Positions 1 to 10,551 of a stretch of DNA of 64,000 nt are shown one piece after another; the first letter of the stretch is position 1, and each line of letters begins with the position of its first letter. The notes under the pieces were generated by a model, which searched no databases, was not told where the DNA came from, and saw only the letters and a program-made list of their open reading frames with translations. The stretch covers positions 186,001-250,000 of the forward strand of contig SAUG01000018.1 of NCBI GenBank assembly GCA_011316305.1. Direction: 5' to 3'. The stretch is from Rusavskia elegans. Taxonomy: Eukaryota > Ascomycota > Lecanoromycetes > Teloschistales > Teloschistaceae. The position numbers and the translations under genes are program-made.

Positions 1-580
1 GTTAAGGCTGTGGATGAGGTTGTTAGAAGGTGGGTGGGGTGGGGGGAGGGTAGGTAGGGAGGAGGGCAGGCGAGGTCAGTGGTGAAATGTCTGCTTTGAT
101 TTCCAATATGATTTTGATGTGATGCATATTGAGGACTATGATTTATGGAACTGTTATGAAAGTCTGTCGTCACTCTACTATCTCAAGGTTTTCTCCCTGC
201 TATGCTCCCCTTTTCCATTATTGCGGTTGTTGGTCCCTCATGTGTGGTTAAATGCTATCTCAGTAGCTGCATCTTGATTCCTCTGTCACCTGCTAGCTTC
301 ATGTGCCCCGCATCCAAGGTTGTTGCCTAAGCTTTCCAATTCGCTATCACCACCATCTCGTGGTATTTTTCTCACGTCACACAAACAACACATTGACGCA
401 TTTCAACATTACTGTCATTCGTACTCGTCATCATCACCGTCGATGCCTCGACTGCCTTGTCCTCAAGCATTACCGACATTGCAATCGAGGTCAAGAGGTC
501 TGTCCACTCAAGGTATGGAATCCTTGGTTCCCACTGCACATACTATATTCATTCATCGTTGACAAGTCCTCAGTCGCAGC
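1..580. other. Left-edge non-coding stretch, G-rich at its start
   Basis: No convincing gene is visible. Bases 33-67 are a run of G-tracts (GGG, GGGG, GGGGGG, GGG, GGG, GGG) that could form a G-quadruplex on the plus strand. The rest is mixed sequence that probably holds the promoter and 5' leader of the gene starting at 581. Short open frames here have no domain character. Confidence 0.4.
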
Positions 581-1174
581 ATGCCGTCCAACAAGAACCG
601 TCTGTATGTGGTACTGTACGCTCGAGGCGGCGCCGCGAATCGTGGTCCACGCGTCGAAGAAACGTAAGTCGACGTCACGATGGTCTGCCAGTCCGACCGA
701 TCTGATGGACGGCGGCTCAGATTCCATTGGGCGCTGGTCGTGGGACCGAAGGCCGAGATGACGTCCTCGAGGGGAACGCTCTTCCACGCCAAAGATACCT
801 CGGGCCCGTGGGAGTTCGAGGAACGTGATATCAATGTCGTCAAGTCGGGTATGATGCTTGCGCGCATCGTCGTTGCCAAGGTCACCGACGACGAGCGTCT
901 GAAGGCTGCCCTTCGAGGTGTCGATGTGGTGCAAGGCGGTACCACGTGGAATTGTGTTACGTGGGTGGAGCATGCGTTGCGGGCGGTCGCGGATGATGGG
1001 AAGGCTGTGGGGACGTCCAAATTAGATTGGGAGCTCGTGAGACAGACTGCGAAGGACTATGTCAAGAGAAAGAAGGCGGAGAATCGGTACAACAACAAGG
1101 CGCCGGAAGGGTATTACGACATGTCGTATACACCGACCTATGATATGCTTGAAGGGAGAGAGACAGTTCGATAA
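581..1174 (+). CDS. DUF6914-like small fungal protein (two exons)
   Basis: Exons 581-663 and 721-1174 join across a 57-bp intron (GTAAGT donor at 664, CAG acceptor at 720) to give 178 residues. The N-terminus MPSNKNRLYVVLYARGG followed by FHWALVVGPK matches the fungal DUF6914 family as I know it, whose members open with M-P-S-N-K and carry H-W-G/A-L-x-V-G-P-K. Further along are a TTWNCVTWVEHAL segment and a basic, Tyr-rich C-terminus. The start at 581 is chosen because it gives the family N-terminus and keeps frame across the intron. Biochemical role is unknown. The next gene is convergent and its stop lies only 28 bp away. Confidence 0.8.
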
Positions 1175-1201
1175 TGGGTCATGGATAGCAAGATTTCATG
1201 G

Positions 1202-2155
1202 TCATGGGACCTTTACTGATGGGTGCACACCCATCCAGCTGAAGTACCGATCCCGTAGCTCCTCCATTGCCAACTCTTTTGGCATGGGCTCCAAGAACTG
1301 ATCCACCACCCCAGGCCATAGCTGATTGATGGGGGCTGTTGCACACGCTGTGGTATACTCCCAATACGATGGATACCAGCCCGCAGTGTCCCAGTCAATA
1401 ATCCCGACGACTTCATCCCCACGCACCAATACATTCATGCTGTGCAGATCGCCATGCGTGAAACAAATCGGCCATGTCCCTTTGTGCTGCTCGACCAGCT
1501 GATCGATTTCAGGATATCGCGGGTGGTGTGCTTCATCCCAACCTTCTCGCAGATGACGATGGAAATCCGCCACGGTCTTGAACGGCCCATGGCGAGAAAC
1601 AGTACCCGGCAAGCGATCATCGAAAAAAGCACCCCCCGTGACGTTGGCGATCCCTATGTGCTCCGGATGGGGGATACTGCGTAACTCGGCCATCATCTGC
1701 CGGAGCTGCATCACGATCTTTTGCCTGGCAGATTCCGAACGTGAGGACCAACCGCTACCTGCCAAATCGCCTTTGATATGCTCCATGACAATGTACACAT
1801 CTCCTTTGCGCTCGAAGGCGCAATATACCTTTGGGACTGGAATGGATGTGTGTTGGGCGACGAATTGAAGGGTGGTGGCATCGGCTAGGGTCATGAAGTG
1901 ACTTTTCTTGACACAGACTCGATCGCCAAGGAGACGCATCACGTTGCCGCCGCGTCGTCTGGTTAAGCATCGAGTTGCTTGCATGCCGAATAGGGTCAAG
2001 TTGCGGCGCCACCAGGTATTGTTGATAGGCTTTGCTTGCGGCACAAAGGTCGAGGTGGACAGACTTTGCTTGCCATGTTCGGGCCGTGAATCTGGGGAAT
2101 AGGGCGAGGCTTCGCCTGTAGAATGGAGAGCATCCTTCTCGTGAGACTCATCCAT
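1202..2155 (-). CDS. Aminoglycoside phosphotransferase/choline kinase-fold protein
   Basis: A single open frame of 317 residues. It has the kinase-like APH fold signatures: V-C-V-K-K-S for the ATP lysine near residue 85, the catalytic loop HGDLHSMN near residues 234-241, and the metal-binding IDWD near 253-256, followed by W-Y-P-x-Y-W-E-Y. Fungal APH-domain proteins of this size are common and are mostly uncharacterised small-molecule or protein kinases; the substrate cannot be read from sequence. The first about 45 residues are Ser/Pro-rich and poorly conserved in style, so an internal start is possible. It converges with the DUF6914-like gene and is divergent from the promethin-like gene; the roughly 490 bp between 2156 and 2642 must hold both promoters. 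Confidence 0.85.
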   Translation of the reverse strand: MDESHEKDALHSTGEASPYSPDSRPEHGKQSLSTSTFVPQAKPINNTWWRRNLTLFGMQATRCLTRRRGGNVMRLLGDRVCVKKSHFMTLADATTLQFVAQHTSIPVPKVYCAFERKGDVYIVMEHIKGDLAGSGWSSRSESARQKIVMQLRQMMAELRSIPHPEHIGIANVTGGAFFDDRLPGTVSRHGPFKTVADFHRHLREGWDEAHHPRYPEIDQLVEQHKGTWPICFTHGDLHSMNVLVRGDEVVGIIDWDTAGWYPSYWEYTTACATAPINQLWPGVVDQFLEPMPKELAMEELRDRYFSWMGVHPSVKVP

Positions 2156-2642
2156 CGAATGAAGCCTGTGGATGTCTGTCTTTCAGACTAAAACGGCTCG
2201 GCAAGGCGACAGCGGGGGTGGCTTTGATGATCATTCTAGAGATGTTGCGTATGCGTGCGGACTCTGTCAATCCTCGAGGCAGATGCAATTCTTACAACTT
2301 CCATGGCCTGTACTCTCGATTCAGAAGGCTGCAGAGTGTCTTGTGGTTGTGTGGTTGAAGATTACCCAATGGGCGTGGGATCGAAGGTCACTGAAGCGCC
2401 ACAGCGGCACCAGGCGGCCACAAGCGCGATGACGTCGCTCCCGCCGTTGCACGAATCTTGATTCTGGCACGTTGCGATCTCTACGAGTACAGCAGTAAAC
2501 ATATCAGTTGCTTTCTTTTTCTTCCCAGACACCGAAGATAACTCGGATCAAACACCTTTACCCTCATTAGACCGCAACTGCCTCTCGTTCATCGAAAGGT
2601 TTACAGCCTCACCTCGCCTGGAACTTCCAGAGGGTCGCAAAC

Positions 2643-3457
2643 ATGGCCGAGATGATTTCAGGCGTTGCTGGTGGACTGCAGGGTAGTCTCACCGGTATGC
2701 TTAACAAAGGAACGGAATGGCTCGACAGGATCATGCCGCCGGAGAGACGAAACGAACTCCTGGCGAAGATCTCCAAGTTCGCAAACGAAAAGCCCATGAT
2801 GGCTGTATGTTGGCTCCACCCCTACTGATGTTTATGTTTGACGCTGATCACGGATCTACCCAGTCCTTCATCCTCTCACACCTCGCTCTCTCCGGCGTTC
2901 CTATGGGCCTCTTCATCATTATGACTATAACAGTTGTCGTCTTTTCCATCATCGTCGCCCTGATCCTCGCAGTGCTCGCCGCAGTCCTCTTCTCTGTCGC
3001 TTGTGTCGGCTTCGCCCTGATCATCCTACTCCCTACCCTTTTCATCACTACTGCTGCGGCGTCCTTCATCTGGCTATGGGGCATCGGTGCCTACTACCTC
3101 TTGAAGTGGTTCAATAAGAAAGAAATACCGGGCATACACAAACCAATGGATGAAGGTGTTGGCAGCGAGCTTGGACTTGACGCTCTGACTGGCGATAAAG
3201 CTACACCCCCACAGTCTGAGAAGGCGAATGGTCATGCGGCAAATGGAAGTGCCAATGGGCATGCCAAAGAGGGGAAGAAAGACGAGGGAAAGAAAGATGG
3301 CGTCACGGGCAAGGTAGATGGAGTGACGGGAAAATTACCAGGTGGACAGAGAGCACCAAAGCTGGACGGTGTCGCGAAGAGTACTGGCGTCGATATCAAC
3401 AACCCCGATCCTAAAAAGGGAGCAGAGCTCGGCAAGTACCTTGCTGGAAAAACATGA
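2643..3457 (+). CDS. Promethin/LDAF1-like lipid droplet membrane protein
   Basis: Exons 2643-2804 and 2864-3457 (59-bp intron, GTATGT...CCCAG) give 251 residues. Residues about 55-125 form a continuous very hydrophobic block (runs such as IIVALILAVLAAVLFSVA, then ALIILLPTLFITT) ending in F-I-W-L-W-G-I-G-A-Y-Y-L-L-K-W-F-N. This arrangement of two long hairpin-like membrane segments followed by YYLLKWFN is characteristic of the fungal promethin family (relatives of human LDAF1 and yeast Ldo proteins), which act with seipin at ER-lipid droplet contacts. A hydrophilic Lys/Gly/Asn-rich tail with repeated K-D/E-G-V-T-G-K follows. A cytosolic-facing ER hairpin location is inferred from the family. 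Confidence 0.8.
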
Positions 3458-3715
3458 CTGATTGGGTGAGGGGCGCTCTTCGGGGTTGAAAACGCTGAAT
3501 GTGGTATAATGGCAATCCAAGTCAAGCAAGGTCTGTCCTATTTACTGGTATATATCCTTTCTCGAGTACACAATTGAATTAGCGTGGCGTTTGGCGTCCC
3601 TGAATGATTCATAGGCTATAGCCATCTCTCGTTCTCTTACGAACTCACATTCCATATCACTCATGAACAATATTGAAGAGCTGCGTTGACCATAAATGTA
3701 CAAAAGGCTGTCCGA
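3458..3715. other. Convergent intergenic spacer
   Basis: Lies between the stop of the promethin-like gene and the 3' end of the minus-strand acyltransferase frame. No conserved reading frame seen; presumably holds both 3' untranslated regions. Confidence 0.4.
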
Positions 3716-5260
3716 TTACCGGTACATTCGGACATTCAGCCGCTTAGAGCTGCGATGCACACATGGAGAAAACTGTGGTGAGATGACCAAGACGCAGAAC
3801 AGGTTTTTGACTATCTCAATTTTCATCTTCTTCTTTGAACCAAGAACTGCACCTCGGTCTACCACCACCGTGAAAATATCACTGACCCAGAACAATAGTG
3901 GCACCACAATCATCCCACTTACTACCAACGCTGTTCCATATTGCAGGTACGTTTTGAAGCCCGAATACTCCCACAAAGAAGTTCGTTGTTCCTTAGCCCA
4001 AGAGTATAGATGGTCACTCCGTGGCACAAATACAACGAGAAAGAGATCCTCCCCAGATATTGTGGAAATCGGAAGGTGAAAATTCTATGAAAGAAAGTGT
4101 CGGAGCCAACATGGTCGATGATCACGACGAGCATCATAGAAGACAGACAAGGCCACCAGCGCCCTGGCCCGACATGCTTGCCCCATGACGCCGGTGTCAA
4201 TGTCGTCGATAATGTCACATAACCAAAGGACGATGTGACAGCTTCGTCGTTTTCCGGCATCGACAGAAGGAAGAGGGCGAAAAATACCAGGAACCCATAG
4301 ACGATCGTCCTCTTACGGTCGGTAAACCGCGTCTGTGGCACACACAGCATCTCGTCGACGGGCAAGCTTCGACCGTGACCCAGATCAGCCAACACCATTC
4401 CTCCCACAAACAACACTTTAGCCCTATCCCCGAACCACAGCCAATAAGTAATGAAGGCCATCAAACACCCCAATCGAACCCTATTCCGACATTTCGACAA
4501 CCCCAGCGCGCACAGGAAGATCAGCAACGACCCCTGAAATTCCGTCGGAATCGTCCACAAATTCGCCTCAAATCCCGTCCCGCTCGCAAAGGGGTTCGCA
4601 AATCTGAACGTCTCATGCATCCACGACCCCAATTGCCCCCCCAGCGTCCCAGCACGTGGATAATGCCGCGCCACACCCTCATCCACAGACACCCCCGTCA
4701 TCGCCAACATCGCACTCAAGAACGTCGACACAATGCAAGGGATGATCAATCGCGGTCCGCGCCGAAATGCCGAACTCGTAAGGTTCTCGAAGAGTTTAAG
4801 ATGTCGTCCTTGCCGTGCGACGAGCAACGGTTTCGTGCCCAACACGTACCCGGAGATGACGAAGAAGATGGCCACCATCGCACCTCCGGAAAACACGATA
4901 CGTGACACGGGTAGTTGAAGGATGTGGTATGCTTCGGGTGAACTACCGTAACCGGGTCGGAGACCACGGAGGTAGATTCGGGAGGAGTGATGGATAAAGA
5001 CGAATAGGGCGGCGACGCCGCGGAGACCGTCGAGCCAGGAGGTGGGATGGAGTTTTGAGGGCGGTGAGGAGGTCCAGTTCCACCAGGCGGGTAGGAGCTC
5101 CGTGGGGGTGAAGTACCATTGTGAGTTGCGGAAATTGGTGATTGCGTTTGCTAAGAGTCTTATAAATGCGGCGAAGGTCTTGGAGATTTTCCAGGGTAAA
5201 TTTGCCGTCGAGTGATGTTTCGCGTGAAAGGGGATGTTTTGTTCGTTTACTTGCCTTCAT
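3716..5260 (-). CDS. Acyltransferase-3 family membrane protein, 3' reading frame broken
   Basis: The minus strand encodes a typical fungal acyltransferase 3 (transmembrane acyl transfer) protein. It shows WYFTPTELLPAWW, the signature LDGLRGVAALFVFIHH (about 5036-4985), multiple hydrophobic helices, NLWTIPTEFQGSLLIF and a late SFSLYLCHG. The main frame runs to 3922, but the expected last membrane helix (Y-G-T-A-L-V-V-S-G-M-I-V-V-P-L-L-F-W-V-S-D) is in a different frame, ending at 3716. Either one indel has broken the gene or an unusually short 44-nt intron with a poor GTGGGA donor is removed. The N-terminus is uncertain: an ATG at 5260 can join exon 5150 onward through a 100-bp intron. Substrate unknown; these enzymes acylate sugars or secondary metabolites. 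Confidence 0.65.
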
Positions 5261-5472
5261 TTCGATTTACTGTATCTGTGAAGGGGAGCGTGCAGAAGCT
5301 TTTCGCGGCCGTCGAGGATATATGACAGATGTTTGGCTATGCTGGGGCGCTCTGACTTTGACTTACGGTTTCCAGTCCAGCCACCTGGGGTGAAAGACAT
5401 AGAAAGAACTGTGGCTGTCGTACCAACGGAGATTTCCAAAGATCGAGTAGGGAGAAAGGACGACAGGACAAA

Positions 5473-5953
5473 TTATAAAAACCTGAAGCAAGCAACAAAA
5501 TTCCCCAAGAATTCGGATACCATGCAAACCTTCACCAGACCACTTAAACCTACAGGTGCAACTGCCACCCCCTGCTGCTGGCTCTTAGACCCGTCCATCT
5601 TCGCTGTCACTTGGACGGGGGTGTTCAACCTAAAAGGCTGACCAACATTCAAAGCATCCTCCACGCTACCCGCACTCGCCACGCTCTTGAACACAACGGA
5701 ACCCATGGAGCTCCCGTGAGCATCAATAATCCATCTTGCCTCGGGCTTCCAAGGCGGATGGCCGGTACAGTTGGACGGCGAGCTGCTGCCGGCAGAAAAG
5801 AGGGTGCCGGTGCCATTGTCGATGATCCTGGTGAGTTGGCCTTGGCTGACCGAGTGCGAAAAGGCAGTGAGAGTGTGAGGATTGTGCTGGTGGGTGGAGC
5901 TGGTCAAGGATGTTCTGATGGTCGATGAGGATGGAAAAGGTAGGGGATTTCAT
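5473..5953 (-). CDS. Hypothetical protein, unresolved exon structure
   Basis: A minus-strand frame from about 5907 to 5473 reads as a plausible soluble protein (G-Q-L-T-R-I-I-D-N-G-T-G-T-L-F, then W-I-I-D-A-H-G-S-S-M-G-S-V-V-F). It lacks its own ATG; an ATG at 5953 lies in another frame and could be joined by a small intron. I do not recognise the family. It could be a real small gene or a chance frame. Confidence 0.3.
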
Positions 5954-6614
5954 GGTTTAATCTACCACGCTCTTTCACCGTCTTCCCTGCAATCATCTCG
6001 ACGGAATCTGGGAGATGTTTTGTGAATACGAGATGAAGCCAAACCCCAAGCCACCGAAACGCAGGAGTGTTCTCAGATAGCAAGTACTGGGAGGGCTGGC
6101 TGTGGTGGTGTTTTGGTTATTGTAGCATCGCGATTCAGCCATCCACCAGGGGTTGCGAACGACGAGCACAGAAAGGTCCGAGAGGGTACAGCACAGGTAT
6201 GGCTTGATGTTCTAGGAGAACAAACTTGGAAGCCACAAGACCGTATGCGAGGTTGTTGTGTAGAGGATAGGCATGGCTTGACAGTCTGTGCTACAATACC
6301 GATCAGCATGCCGACTCTCAGGACTACCCGTTCTTCACGGATTGCTGGAGCTTGTACGAGGAATATTGTCAGCTGGAATGCCTCGTGCTGCATCTTGACA
6401 GCTGCAGTGAGACCTTGTGGCTCAGGAAGTCAAGTTGTCCGTTGTCGTTCTCGAATCTCTCGAATCTCTATTGGGACGCCAAGCTTTTTCAGAGGAAGGA
6501 CTTGCTGAATCGAGATTAGCGTGATGCCGAGACCATCAACATCAGACATTGGTGACATCTGACTTCCAGAATCCGCTTCTTGCGTCTTGGCCGCTATCAC
6601 TCCAGTACCCAGCA
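5954..6614. other. Spacer upstream of the paralog array
   Basis: No frame with domain character. Several overlapping short frames on both strands (for example 6073-6393 minus) look like chance. The downstream end presumably carries the promoter of P1. Confidence 0.35.
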
Positions 6615-7389
6615 ATGAACATGGCCAGCGAGAGCACGAAACATCCACGGGGTAGTCACCCTAAAGCTTGGTTACCTCAAGCCGGGGGCATCCCACTTGA
6701 CTCGGTATGTCAGCGTGTACATCACACCTGGTGCTTTGGAACTAATAATGTCGACAAGCCATTCATCATCCCTCTTCTTACGCAGCCGGCTGTATGTATT
6801 TAACCTATACCCCAGTGGTCGTCAGTGTCCGGGCTATCTTAGCTTAATGCTCGAATAGATTCGCACTGCCCTGACTGTCGACCTTGAGCCCAGCTACTCC
6901 AATTTATACGACGTATCCCGAACGGCCCGAGGTACGTGTTATGACTGGCAGATGGGTCTCGAGCGCTTGTACTCCCTCTTTGGCGACCGAATCCGTACTA
7001 TCTCAGCATACGCCCCAACAGAGGAATCTTGCTTGCAAGACTCTACCCTACATCCTACTGTGGCCGTTGGGAATTTTGTACGAGAGGTTGAGCACCTCAT
7101 CACGAAAACAGAAGGATGGTACGAGGACTTGAATGATCTGGAAATTACTATTACTTTCATATCCCATCTTCAACAGCAATCTGCCCTAGCCGATTCGCTG
7201 CGATTTGGACACCAAATGCACTGGTGGACACCAAAGGAGATCCGCCAAAGCCAGGAAGAACTTCGAAGGAGGTTACGAACGATGAGTTATACCAAAAATT
7301 TTGACGCAAAGCTATATCAGTCGATCATGGACGAGTTTCGAGTGGCCAGCGAGAACTTCGATAACAAGCATGAAGACCAATACAGTTAG
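6615..7389 (+). CDS. P1: micro-exon paralog family member (unknown function)
   Basis: Exons 6615-6704, 6759-6791 and 6859-7389 give 217 residues. Introns are 54 and 67 bp with GTATGT donors and CTAAT/TTAAT branch sites. The 33-nt middle exon encodes PFIIPLLTQPA; exon 3 opens IRTALTV. Exon 3 then has the Trp of the Y-D-W-Q-M-G-L-E-R-L helix and the family core T-E-G-W-Y-E-D-L-N-D-L. Both exon junctions are phase 0, as in the other array members. The protein is soluble-looking, mostly helical by composition, with no signal peptide or membrane segment. I do not recognise the family. The C-terminus diverges from the A-L-x-x-A tail seen in P3, P5 and P6. An in-frame second ATG lies six bases downstream. 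Confidence 0.65.
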
Positions 7390-8083
7390 AATCTCGTGCT
7401 ACCCCCATTGGCTCAATTCGGATGTCCCGATCGTTGTCAGGTTCTTATAGAAGAGAGAGTTGAGTCATAGCCGAGCGAGATTCGTCTGCAGGGGAGGTAA
7501 GAGAAATACTCAATGGGACTCAGCTGGAAGCTGATCTTGTATCCTGCCACCTTCTAGCCGAATCCGAATGTACCCTATTCACCCACCGCACCTACCTGCC
7601 AAGGCTTGACTGAGCTACAATATTACTGTCGGGAAGCCTAAGCTCTTATAAGTGATGAGAAGGGCATGGGAGCAGGGACAGATGGTTACTGGAGAAGAAG
7701 ATGCTCCATCATAGGCTGACAAGACGGCCATGCCAGCGTCTAAAGCAGCGACGCAGTCTCTGTCCCCTGGCTTCTTGACTTGAGTACTTGATCACATGAC
7801 TCTTGGGCAATTGACCACAAAGACTGCTTCCTAATTCCCTCTCATAACGTTCAGTCTGGAGCAAACCGTAAACCATCACATATCGAAGGTTGTCCTTGTT
7901 GAGCAACTGATAATTTTTGCTAGTTCTTATGATGTGAGGCACCTCGGACTGTCTGGTGCTCTACCCGAATTCTGTGTCTCTGATTGTGCCCTTACCCAAC
8001 CATGGAATCTAACATCTTTCACCCTTTGACGTTTGAGATCTCCGGAGGAGACAACCCTGCTGATCATGCCTCTGAGTCCTTGG
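7390..8083. other. Spacer between P1 and P2
   Basis: No convincing gene. It lies downstream of both P1 (plus) and P2 (minus), so it is a convergent spacer. Confidence 0.35.
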
Positions 8084-8559
8084 TCACTGCTCTTGGCGGC
8101 CAACCCGATCTGTCCACATCTTTCGTCTTTCTTTGTGCCACTCTCTGGCCCATTGCAGTTGACCTTTTTCCTCCGCCTTGCTAAGATCGTTGCCGAAGTA
8201 GCAGAGAGTGTGCGACTCATGGAAGCCCTCATCCCACTCCAGCGCTTTCTTGCTGAGGTTCTCGTACTCTTTAGAGAAGCTTTCACAAGTTGCTGCTGAG
8301 CCGGGGCCCAGGTGGGCTTTCGTTGCATCCTGAACCCTGCTCAGGAGGAAGAACGGAGCTTCGATGGATGACTCGTATTCTCGGTTTTTCTGACTGGTCG
8401 TTGTTGCGGTCTCGGTGAGTGCGTCGTTGGCTTCGTATAGATAGTCGGCAGCTGTTAAAGCTTCGTATATCTATATGCATGGTGAGCTCGGGACTATGGA
8501 TGCGCAGTGACCAGAAAATAACGCACGCATGGTTGCTGAAGAAGGTGTTCCATGATTGG
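8084..8559 (-). CDS. P2: micro-exon paralog (exon 1 not resolved)
   Basis: Main exon 8470-8084 (128 residues) and micro-exon 8559-8527 (33 nt, PIMEHLLQQPC) are separated by a 56-bp intron (GTGCGT...TATAG). The main exon opens IYEALTA and carries the family core A-L-E-W-D-E-G-F-H-E-S. The protein stops soon after R-K-M-W-T-D-R-V, so the C-terminal A-L-x-x-A block is shortened relative to P3, P5 and P6. The acceptor before the micro-exon (CCACCAG at 8560) has a good GCTGAC branch site, but no ATG-containing exon 1 joined in phase could be settled on; candidates lie between 8600 and 8800. It may be a 5'-damaged copy. It is the first of two inverted members of the array. Confidence 0.55.
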
Positions 8560-9026
8560 CTGGTGGTACGAAATGAAGTCAGCCTCTGTCGGCCACTTGT
8601 TGAGACCTGGGGAGGTCTTTGATGTAGGTGTATCGAATCTCGTTACTTCGACGAGACATCTGAAGATTTGACGCGCAACCTCCTGGGGAAGTGATACAGT
8701 GACGTACTGGTTTGATTCCACCTGGTAGATTCCGATCCCAGTAACCCTTCGCCACAAGCAAGTCGATGTTACCAGTGTCCATGTTGCTGACGGCTCGAGA
8801 GGTGGTTTGACTTAGGCGTTGGTTGATGCCTGCACGTTTATCGTGGACGCCGAAGATCACGTCACATGATGGGTTGGTGATGACGAGGGGTTTGCCACTC
8901 GACAGAATGTACTAGTGGTGAAGGATATCGAGGTGTCGATACCTCAAAACAAAATGCTTGGCGTTCCATCTACTTCCCATCGAAAACAGAACTTCGGTCA
9001 GTCATTGAAGAAACATCACCACCAAC
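8560..9026. other. Divergent spacer between P2 and P3
   Basis: Probably holds the unresolved first exon of P2 and the promoters of both genes. No other frame with recognisable character. Confidence 0.35.
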
Positions 9027-9675
9027 ATGGCTGCCTTCGGCACCAACGGAGCCGTACCGAGCGGATATGTCTTTCTCAACGTACCACAAGGAGAGGTACC
9101 AGTAAGTTAATCCGTCGTCATGGATGACTATGCAGATCTAAAGCTAATTATTTCCCAGCCTATCGTAGAATACCTCCTCTAACAACCTGAGGTACATTCT
9201 GTTCAGATTATGCTACGCCTGGCTACGCTAACCGAATTGACAGCTCCTCGGAGCGCAAATATCCGGAACCAGACCATATGTCGCCCGCCAAAAAGTTCAT
9301 CACTGGCTGGACTCCATCGAAGCATGCTTCCAACTCCTCGACCAGTCCATGAGCAAGGCATCAAACCTTCCTTCCAATGGCTCTTCAAACTCAGCAATCG
9401 TACCTGAAACGGCATTCCTTCAGAACGTTGAGAGCCTGGTCAGCAAAGCGTGGTCTTGGCACGAGAGTATGGGCGAGCTCGATTGTATCGTTTTTTTTGG
9501 CCGCCTTTCCATGGAGCAATTAGCAGTGGACCCGGGAATACTCAAGTGGGTCGACAGCTTCAGGCGAAAGATCGAATTACGTAGAAAAGAACTGTGGGGG
9601 AAGGCGTTGAGGACTGCACGCGAGGGTGGGGTGGACAGCGTCAAGCATGGTGTTGTTGCAAAGGCTGAGGCTTAA
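9027..9675 (+). pseudogene. P3: micro-exon paralog with an in-frame stop in the micro-exon
   Basis: Exons 9027-9101 (25 codons), 9159-9191 (33 nt) and 9244-9675 keep phase 0 throughout; introns are 57 bp (GTAAGT...CCCAG) and 52 bp (GTACAT...GACAG). The micro-exon reads PIVEYLL-stop-QPE: codon 8 is TAA where P2 has CAG and other members have ACG, AAA or ACC. A CAA-to-TAA change is a C-to-T transition of the RIP type. The main exon keeps W-L-D-S-I-E, the core A-W-S-W-H-E-S-M-G-E-L and the tail W-G-K-A-L-R-T-A-R-E-G-G. It opens LLGAQI instead of I-x-x-A-L-T. Otherwise the gene looks intact, so this is a recent loss, a skipped exon or a sequencing error. Confidence 0.6.
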
Positions 9676-9971
9676 GTGTGGCTCTTGTAAGCTACGTGTG
9701 GCGGAGCGTGATATCAATGAGGCGATGTGTCAAGAGGTTCTTCTGATCTACGAGCTCATTCAGTCAGACGACTCAGGTCAGGTTTTATTCAAGGTTGAGT
9801 GTTTGTTGCCCATGTATTTGAAGTTTCAACACTTCCATTCCGTGGACTACTTAAGTAACGACCAACCCGGTTCCGGTTACTGTGATCACATCCATGGCAG
9901 AATATCCTACACGCTTAAGGTACGCTCCACACAGCTAACTTCAGATCAAGTCTAACCCTCACGAAAAGAAC

Positions 9972-10551
9972 ATGGCTAGTGATGCCGGTGGTGAATCTTC
10001 GCAGAACAAGTTGTCTTCGCAGAATAAGCAGAAGGGTCTTTGGGCGCCGAAACGCGAAGATTTGAAGCTGCTTGGAGTAAGTCATTTTTATCATCACAAG
10101 GACAGGCAGACACTTAATTGACGACTCGGAATAGACTCTCGGAGCTGGTGTCTATAATACACAGCCTCTAGTTTGTAGACCAACAAGATGTCTATGTATC
10201 TGAAGTCTGAACTTACCATGCCCTCAGATCCAGGAGGCCTTGAACACAACAACCATTGACGAAAAGGATAACTTTCTTCGAGCTAAAGCTACCAAGACAA
10301 TCCACGCTTTACAGTATGCGCACCACTATATTGTCTTCATTTTCGAGATCCGAGCTGGTGATATGAAGGAGATTTGCAAAGCGAATCAAGGTGGATCTTT
10401 GGAAATGGCAGCGGCGTCCAAACTTTTCGTCAAGGACTTCCGAAAACAAATCCTCCGGCTGCGCAAACAATATCATCAACTTCTTGATCTTCAATACATG
10501 ATCGCAGGCTTCGAAAAGCGTGCAAAAGAACTCAAAGACGGGGTCCTGTAA
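9972..10551 (+). CDS. P4: divergent micro-exon paralog
   Basis: Exons 9972-10076, 10135-10170 and 10228-10551 give 154 residues. Introns are 58 bp (GTAAGT...AATAG) and 57 bp (GTTTGT...CTCAG). The middle exon is 36 nt and encodes TLGAGVYNTQPL, ending in the family Q-P-x; exon 3 opens IQEALNT. The core is only weakly preserved (K-Q-Y-H-Q-L-L-D-L where others have W-H-E-x-x-x-E-L) and the protein ends early after K-E-L-K-D-G-V-L. Exon 1 is hydrophilic, Gln/Ser/Lys-rich. Membership rests on gene structure, position and the exon-junction motif more than on the core. Function unknown. Confidence 0.55.

Noticed and set aside
491..1020. Two minus-strand frames of 155-160 codons opposite the first gene
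   Set aside because: They are antisense shadows of the spliced DUF6914-like gene and have no family resemblance.
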